Source of the DNA: Bordetella parapertussis
GTDB taxonomy: Bacteria > Pseudomonadota > Gammaproteobacteria > Burkholderiales > Burkholderiaceae_B
Length of the DNA: 29,889 bases
Direction: 5' to 3'
NCBI GenBank assembly: GCA_945862495.1
Contig: CAMAYM010000020.1
Coordinates: 1 to 29,889, forward strand
Made by a program: the position numbers and the translations under genes. Of the stretch, positions 25,068 through 29,889 are shown piece by piece. The stretch's first letter is position 1. The number at the start of each line of letters is the position of its first letter. The notes below the pieces were generated by a model. The model was not told the DNA's origin and made no database searches. It saw only the letters and a program-made list of their open reading frames with translations.

Positions 25068-28049
25068 TTACCTCACGCTGCCGCTATCGAGCCAATACTG
25101 AGAATCACCCAAGCCCGCATCAATCATCGTGTTGAGTCTGAATTTAACTTTGCTCTTTGAGCCCCCTTCTACCGAAGCAAGCTCAAAGCTTTCTGCACCC
25201 GCACGCTCGCTGCGCCGCAAAGATACTTTGAGCACCACGCCTTTTGAGGCGAGCTTCTCGCGTAAATCACGGTCATCGACAGTGAGTGTATAGAGAGGTG
25301 AAGCAGGCCAACGATCTGTTTCGAGTTGTCTAAAGCCCAACCGCATCGATCCCCGCATTTCAAATGTTGCGTCAGGAAATTCGTAATCTTCATTGTCGAG
25401 GTCGATATCTCGGTAAAAGACGTTGGAATCCTTGATCGCATTATTGTTATCAATCATGCCAATAAATCGCAGTGTCGAATAGGGCTTAAACACGGCCGAA
25501 CGGAAAAAGAAATTCGGTAAACGCAAGCTGCGACTCAACAGGCAAAGCATGGCGCCAACTGCCGCAGTGCTTTTGGGATCATCAATGCGACCGTTCTTGT
25601 GAAACGGATACCATGGACCTGTTCGATACTGATGCATCGGCAGAATTCGGGCGGCAGGCACTGCAAGTAATGATCTAACGTAGGCCATGACGCCCGGCAT
25701 GCGCGAAGGACGGCCAGTTAATAGCAATACATCAGGCTGATAGGCATAGACAACCTCAGAAAGCGCTTTGAGCGTCTTGCAGATATTGAGTTCACCCCGG
25801 ATAAACTGTTCATGCAAACGGCGCAGATTGATCGTGATACCGACATCCATCAAACTAAAGCCGATCGCAGCCGCTCCGCCTTGACGCTGAACAGCCGTAT
25901 TGACATACTCCAGAACATCCGCTGTCGGTTGCCCCGCATCACTCAACAACTCCGATAATGTGATGACGCCTAGGTTGCCCGGATCAAGGGGATCGTATTT
26001 TTCATACTCCTTGATGACACGCAGCGCTGCGGGATATAGCACTTGCAACGTTAACTGCTGCCTGAGTACCGCAACCTGCGCATCAAGTGACTCGCTGCCC
26101 ATGAGTTTGGACACTAACGCATCAGGTTCGGCAATACCAGCCGTCTTGAACGCTGTCGCAAGTGAAGGCAAAACAACTAGCCGAATCACATCAAGAACAA
26201 TATCGTCTCCGGCAATTTTGAAACCGTCACGAAAGCGTTGTTCGGGAATAATGTAAGCACTCCCGCCCACCTCACGACCAGAGTTATCGACGCCTTTGTC
26301 CAAAGAGTACTCATTGATCACTAAGTCGGTCGTTCCACCACCAATGTCGATCGTGGCAATCGAAACATAAGGATCCGTTGATCCATTTCTCGGCGGTTGA
26401 TCTGGTCTCGCCAATGCGGCAAAGAATTCTTCGGGACGACCACCAAAGTTATTGTGCGTTTCACTGAACACATACACCACTTGGCCGCAGGTTGCCTCGT
26501 CCCACTGAACGTGCACATCAGGAAAAGCAGGAAACGCCAAAGCACGATCCTCGTCAGTGTCCATGCCAGCGTCTTCGGGGTGCCAGCCTAAGCTTTTCCA
26601 AATCAGACCGATGGCTTGCTTCATCCTCGTTTCGAAAATCTTTCGTTCTGGCTGCGGCATCGCCGGAGGCACCGTCAAAATAATCGAGCGTAAGTGTCTG
26701 GGAACACGTGCATGACTTTGACGTAAACGCTGTGCGGGACTATTGATCTGCGCGAGCGCTTGTGCCAACACCTCACTCAACATAAATGTCATCAGCGAAC
26801 TGCGCGAATAATGTGGGTGAAACACGGGCATACGATCATCGGGATCAAGCGTGTAAAGCGCTTCACCCATCTCGTTAATCAAGCGAGAAACCGGAGCTGC
26901 CGTTGCATGCGGTTCTGTTTCGGTCTTGACATAGGACGTATTAAACCTCCAACCTGGCTCAAAACTTTCCTGATCCCATAGGTAGCGCTTTGGACTTGAA
27001 AGGCCTGTGGCCCCCTCCGTTCCCCTTCGGAGACTGGCGAGTCGACCTGCCTCATGACCAATTCTCGCAATCGTCGGCCACAAAAACGCATCACTGCGGC
27101 CGCTCTGAACTGAAAAGTGATCTTTGCCAAAAGAAGCCTGCGAAAACTCTATCCGGCTTTCAAAAGGCTCGCCATACACATTCTCAGGTTTGGTCAGATC
27201 ACGCAGCTCCAACTCATAACGCCGGCGTAGGCCATCGCTTTCTTGAGGGTGATCTTCGATCAAAATACCGCAGCTTCGGGAATTGCCAATGTCCAGCACG
27301 AGATCAACAGGGATAGGCTTGTAAAGATCATTCTTTGCATTTGAAATAACCTTGATCTCAGGCAAGGACAACTGTGTTCCGACCAAATGCAAAAGATTTA
27401 AGTAATGCGCTTGGTGGTGCAAGTCCGCAAGCTCTAGGCGAATATCTTCTGCATCCTTTTTGAGTCGAGGACGTGCAAGCTCTGAATAAAGCTCTCTTAA
27501 CCAGCTATCGATCCATTGCTGATCAAGAAACCAACCCATTTCATGCGCCCGATGCGCAAACGCAAAGCTCGTGCCCGCTTTGACATCATCAACGGAGGGG
27601 CCCATATAAGACGTATCTGTTCGACCCGGTAACACCTTGGTATCAAAAGCAAACGTAATACGATGCGTATTACCATCCGGATCTGAACCGGGCTTGACTT
27701 CAGTCACTCTGAGACGCGCCCAGTTTGAAGGACCCTCTTCGAACCGTGCAGGTGGACTAAAGCGGAAATAAGGCACAGGCACCCATGTTTCTGCAAACAA
27801 TTTGAGCGACTGGTCTAAGCTGACATCAAACCGCGACTGCACAGGTGTCTTTTTTTCATCAAAAGAAAAATGGAGTTTGCCCGTTCTGGTATCTTCTTCG
27901 AGTCGACCAAGCGGATCCGCTTCACCCATTTTTGCAAACTCACCGGACTGACCCTTCACAACAAAGGTTGCAGCAAAGTCCAGAAACTGAACGCCGCTCC
28001 CCATGATGAGCGTCGTTTGATCTTCGTAGGAATGAATATCTGGCAGCAT
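25068..28049 (-). CDS. srfB: SrfB family protein, actin/Hsp70-fold ATPase
   Basis: 993 residues, a length in keeping with the SrfB family. The actin/Hsp70/FtsA superfamily nucleotide-binding motifs are visible: phosphate-1 LVLDIGNSRSCG (about 250-261), a TVPPAMPQPERK segment like that of Hsp70 (about 459-470), phosphate-2 IDIGGGTTDL (567-576) and adenosine motif LLLTGRPSRMPG (775-786). Residues 1-240 form an N-terminal extension and 850-993 a C-terminal extension, both unassigned. No signal peptide or membrane segment, so cytoplasmic. CAGGA 10 bases upstream supports the ATG at 28049. Named in Salmonella as an SsrB-regulated factor; the biochemical role is not established to my knowledge. Confidence 0.92.
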   Translation of the reverse strand: MLPDIHSYEDQTTLIMGSGVQFLDFAATFVVKGQSGEFAKMGEADPLGRLEEDTRTGKLHFSFDEKKTPVQSRFDVSLDQSLKLFAETWVPVPYFRFSPPARFEEGPSNWARLRVTEVKPGSDPDGNTHRITFAFDTKVLPGRTDTSYMGPSVDDVKAGTSFAFAHRAHEMGWFLDQQWIDSWLRELYSELARPRLKKDAEDIRLELADLHHQAHYLNLLHLVGTQLSLPEIKVISNAKNDLYKPIPVDLVLDIGNSRSCGILIEDHPQESDGLRRRYELELRDLTKPENVYGEPFESRIEFSQASFGKDHFSVQSGRSDAFLWPTIARIGHEAGRLASLRRGTEGATGLSSPKRYLWDQESFEPGWRFNTSYVKTETEPHATAAPVSRLINEMGEALYTLDPDDRMPVFHPHYSRSSLMTFMLSEVLAQALAQINSPAQRLRQSHARVPRHLRSIILTVPPAMPQPERKIFETRMKQAIGLIWKSLGWHPEDAGMDTDEDRALAFPAFPDVHVQWDEATCGQVVYVFSETHNNFGGRPEEFFAALARPDQPPRNGSTDPYVSIATIDIGGGTTDLVINEYSLDKGVDNSGREVGGSAYIIPEQRFRDGFKIAGDDIVLDVIRLVVLPSLATAFKTAGIAEPDALVSKLMGSESLDAQVAVLRQQLTLQVLYPAALRVIKEYEKYDPLDPGNLGVITLSELLSDAGQPTADVLEYVNTAVQRQGGAAAIGFSLMDVGITINLRRLHEQFIRGELNICKTLKALSEVVYAYQPDVLLLTGRPSRMPGVMAYVRSLLAVPAARILPMHQYRTGPWYPFHKNGRIDDPKSTAAVGAMLCLLSRSLRLPNFFFRSAVFKPYSTLRFIGMIDNNNAIKDSNVFYRDIDLDNEDYEFPDATFEMRGSMRLGFRQLETDRWPASPLYTLTVDDRDLREKLASKGVVLKVSLRRSERAGAESFELASVEGGSKSKVKFRLNTMIDAGLGDSQYWLDSGSVR

Positions 28050-28063
28050 AATCTTGCGTCCTG

Positions 28064-29554
28064 CTATTTTGGGGAGTGTCGCATCGACACAGGAAAGGTC
28101 GTGCCGTTTTCATAGCGACCCAGACAATCGGCACGACCATCCGCTTGGGGTGTGCATGTAACCTTAGGAAGGGCAATGGTTCCACCGTCAGAACACTTGG
28201 CCACACCTCGATCGCTGATCTGTAAGTTTTTACTTTGCATTTGTGCAGAGACCGCGCCTACACATTGAGAACCGTCGGCGCGTTTAATCGTGACCTTGCC
28301 TTGACCTTTACCCTGACTGAAGTCGTACTCCATCCGCAAGGGTTTGCCGGTTTTTGCATCTTGAATACCTGCACCTGCGGTCCAAGAACCATCCAAAAAT
28401 CCAGTGTTGCCAGAATTGAGGGCTTGCGGTGGAATCGTCAAAGGACGACCTTGCTGAGAGCCTGATGGATCCGAAGGATTGCGGACATCACCCGCAGGCG
28501 GCGTGACAGGGGGAGTCGGTTGCGAGGAAGCCGTTGGATTCACTGGGGGTGTGTTGCCTGGAGGCGTCGCAACATCTGCAGGATTTTGATCAGGCACTTG
28601 CCCAGCCGTTTGTCCGGCAGCGTCTGCAGGCAGTTCTGGTGCAGCATTTGTAGGCGACCCAGTTACCATGCTGGTGGGCACTTCAGTTGTATCCACCCCA
28701 GCGTTACCCGACACCGCATCGGGACCGGTAGGACTTGTAACCGCGCCCGATCCAGGCCACCAACGGCTTAAGAACGAAGTGCCTCGATCGATCAAACTAT
28801 CTGGCTTTGCATTAGTTATTGGCGTTGTAGGTGCGCCAGGAAGCAATGGTGTATTGGGTGTCACTGTAGGCACTAACCGACCATCGGGTGCAACACTCGG
28901 TGTTGGCTGAATCGCAACAGGCAACATACTCGGCGCGCATGAGCGAAGTAAAAAAAACAATAGCAATAGTAATAAAAGCAAAAGCAATAACCACCACCAC
29001 CATGCTCTCCTCGCGGGCGCCACTTGGGGAGCAGTCGCAGCAGGGCTCGCACTCACAACCGAGCGCAAATGTGTGAATGGATCTGCAGGAAGCGTCGAGC
29101 CCTCCGCGTGAAAACCCCAAAAAGCGATCACAGGTTCGCCATTGACCAAGTAAATAAAATTGGTGTCGGGGAAATAAAATACCTTACTCATAAGCGGGAG
29201 GACCGTATTTTTTTCACGATCCGCCTGCGAGTCTCGTGCTTGCGTCTGACTCATCTGTGCGATCGCCCGCTCAAGGGCGCGATGCGCCGCATCTAACTTG
29301 GATAAGGCGTGTTCGCGTTCTACAGTCGTCGCAGCAGACCAAGGCACGACATCACCGGCAACCGGGGCATACCAATCCACCATACTGCCGTGTTGATTAG
29401 ATTGGGGGATCGCCAAACAATTAGCCGTAGTGGCGCCGGCTTTTAAACGAATGGCCTCTCGCAATTGAAAGGCGACCGAATAGACGGGCTGACCGCCCTC
29501 GCCGATTGCTTTGTACTGTTGAGGGTTACCGCTGACTAGCAGACTTCCAGCCAT
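28064..29554 (-). CDS. srfA: SrfA family bitopic membrane protein
   Basis: 496 residues. No signal peptide; an N-terminal cytoplasmic domain (about 1-150) ends with FIYLVNGEPVIAFWGFH. One transmembrane helix (about 184-204) consists of four tryptophans followed by eleven leucines, preceded by RR for N-in topology. A long Pro/Thr/Gly/Gln-rich linker (205-390) follows, then a C-terminal domain (about 395-496) beginning FLDGSWTAGAGIQDAKTG with four or five cysteines that could pair in the periplasm. SrfA assignment rests on position before srfB-srfC and the architecture. AGAGGA at 29564-29569 is a strong ribosome site. It is the first gene of the operon. Confidence 0.83.
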   Translation of the reverse strand: MAGSLLVSGNPQQYKAIGEGGQPVYSVAFQLREAIRLKAGATTANCLAIPQSNQHGSMVDWYAPVAGDVVPWSAATTVEREHALSKLDAAHRALERAIAQMSQTQARDSQADREKNTVLPLMSKVFYFPDTNFIYLVNGEPVIAFWGFHAEGSTLPADPFTHLRSVVSASPAATAPQVAPARRAWWWWLLLLLLLLLLLFFLLRSCAPSMLPVAIQPTPSVAPDGRLVPTVTPNTPLLPGAPTTPITNAKPDSLIDRGTSFLSRWWPGSGAVTSPTGPDAVSGNAGVDTTEVPTSMVTGSPTNAAPELPADAAGQTAGQVPDQNPADVATPPGNTPPVNPTASSQPTPPVTPPAGDVRNPSDPSGSQQGRPLTIPPQALNSGNTGFLDGSWTAGAGIQDAKTGKPLRMEYDFSQGKGQGKVTIKRADGSQCVGAVSAQMQSKNLQISDRGVAKCSDGGTIALPKVTCTPQADGRADCLGRYENGTTFPVSMRHSPK

Positions 29555-29584
29555 CTAATCGCTTCCTCTTAGATAAGCGCATTT

Positions 29585-29590
29585 ATTATA
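29585..29590 (-). promoter_or_regulatory. Candidate -10 box of the srf operon promoter
   Basis: Read on the minus strand, a consensus TATAAT lies about 30 bases before the srfA ATG, inside a T/A-rich run (29581-29610). Transcription would begin near 29578, leaving a leader of about 24 bases that contains the ribosome site. At 17-base spacing the -35 region (tcagtt) is poor, which suggests activator dependence or a weak promoter. The remaining divergent gap up to 29742 shows no obvious operator. Confidence 0.45.
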
Positions 29591-29742
29591 AAAAAGAAAA
29601 GTATTTTAACTGACGACTGACTATTAATATGGAGAATTTCTGGGGATTTGGACATCACTCCCAAGGTACGCAGCTTAGGATATATTATGAATCAAACATT
29701 ACCACCCAACCATCACAAAATACGTCATGTAGAGTTTTATTG

Positions 29743-29889
29743 ATGAAGCCCATATCAGCCTTTGAATCTGAGTCCTCCAATTTGTATCCCCGCGACTTGA
29801 TCGGCTACGGCTCGACCCCTCCTCAAGCAAATTGGCCTGGTCGCGCCAAGATCGCCGTTCAGTTTGTGCTGAACTACGAGGAAGGCGCT
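29743..29889 (+). CDS. puuE: PuuE/allantoinase-type polysaccharide deacetylase family protein, partial (5' end only)
   Basis: The frame from the ATG at 29743 is open for 49 codons to the window edge. The segment LYPRDLIGYGSTPPQANWPG followed by AKIAVQFVLNYEEGA is the characteristic N-terminus of the cofactor-free allantoinase PuuE (urate catabolism) subgroup of the NodB/polysaccharide deacetylase family. It would hydrolyse allantoin to allantoate in purine breakdown. The catalytic His/Asp motifs lie outside the window. The ribosome site is weak (AGAG). It diverges from srfA across 188 bases, with no sign of shared function. Confidence 0.8.
   Translation, partial: MKPISAFESESSNLYPRDLIGYGSTPPQANWPGRAKIAVQFVLNYEEGA

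Larger units (their letters stand above)
12996..29554 (-). other. Eleven-gene srf operon (srfABC plus vWA, ABC transporter, FGE-like and lipoprotein genes)
   Basis: Eleven genes on one strand are separated by -14 to +14 bases: srfA 14 srfB 5 srfC -1 adaptor 1 vWA 1 ATPase -14 permease -11 FGE-like 11 lipoprotein 7 lipoprotein 4 vWA. This spacing supports one transcript. Predicted locations divide cleanly: cytoplasm (SrfB, SrfC, ABC ATPase), inner membrane with periplasmic or cytoplasmic domains (SrfA, adaptor, permease, terminal vWA), periplasm (first vWA, FGE-like) and outer membrane (two lipoproteins). This suggests a trans-envelope assembly. No regulator, toxin domain or secreted substrate is encoded within it. 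Confidence 0.85.

Noticed and set aside
12996..29554. Plus-strand open frames opposite the srf genes
   Set aside because: None has a ribosome site, domain motif or consistent composition; they mirror the strong coding of the minus strand.
28064..29554. SrfA as a surfactin synthetase (also called srfA in Bacillus)
   Set aside because: No condensation, adenylation or carrier domains; the shared symbol is a coincidence of naming.
12996..29554. srf operon as a type VI secretion or contractile injection cluster
   Set aside because: No sheath, tube, VgrG, baseplate or ClpV-like gene is present; only vWA, NTPase, ABC, lipoprotein and binding modules are seen.

Overview
The window reads as a chromosomal segment of a betaproteobacterium, probably Burkholderiales. 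The order ygfZ < > mltG-tmk-holB-tatD-ankyrin gene is typical of that group, and the rest is ordinary free-living metabolism at moderate G+C. Every gap is under 200 bases. I see no rRNA, tRNA, CRISPR array, insertion sequence or phage gene.

Left part (1-4869). A partial ygfZ (minus strand, running off the left edge) diverges from a tightly coupled plus-strand operon: mltG (cell-wall glycan cleavage), tmk (dTMP kinase), holB (clamp-loader delta prime) and tatD (nuclease). A very AT-rich spacer with a 12-base palindrome then leads to a secreted ankyrin-repeat protein.

Middle (4866-12959). A minus-strand, translationally coupled stress operon runs exported peroxiredoxin > photolyase > glutathione peroxidase > exported DUF3298 protein. 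It is followed by a small secreted unknown, a DoxX membrane protein, an enoyl-CoA hydratase-family gene, a ketopantoate-reductase-family gene, an HpaI-type aldolase and a tartrate/D-malate dehydrogenase.

Right part (12996-29554). This is the notable region: about 16.6 kb and eleven minus-strand genes with no gap above 14 bases, so almost certainly one operon. In order of transcription it encodes: SrfA (single-pass membrane protein), SrfB (actin/Hsp70-fold ATPase), SrfC (P-loop GTPase-like), an unnamed single-pass membrane adaptor, an exported von Willebrand A (vWA) protein, an ABC ATPase, its FtsX/LolC-type permease, an exported formylglycine-enzyme-fold protein without the catalytic cysteines, two coiled-coil outer-membrane lipoproteins, and a membrane-anchored vWA protein. 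The first and last proteins share the same N-terminal cytoplasmic domain and transmembrane arrangement. I infer an envelope-spanning machine: NTPases in the cytoplasm, three bitopic proteins carrying signals across the inner membrane, an ABC mechanotransmission or lipoprotein-release pair, and periplasmic or outer-membrane binding modules. SrfABC is known by name from Salmonella (SsrB-regulated factors); the job of the assembled 11-gene set is not evident from sequence.

A gene of the PuuE/allantoinase polysaccharide-deacetylase family begins divergently at the right edge.
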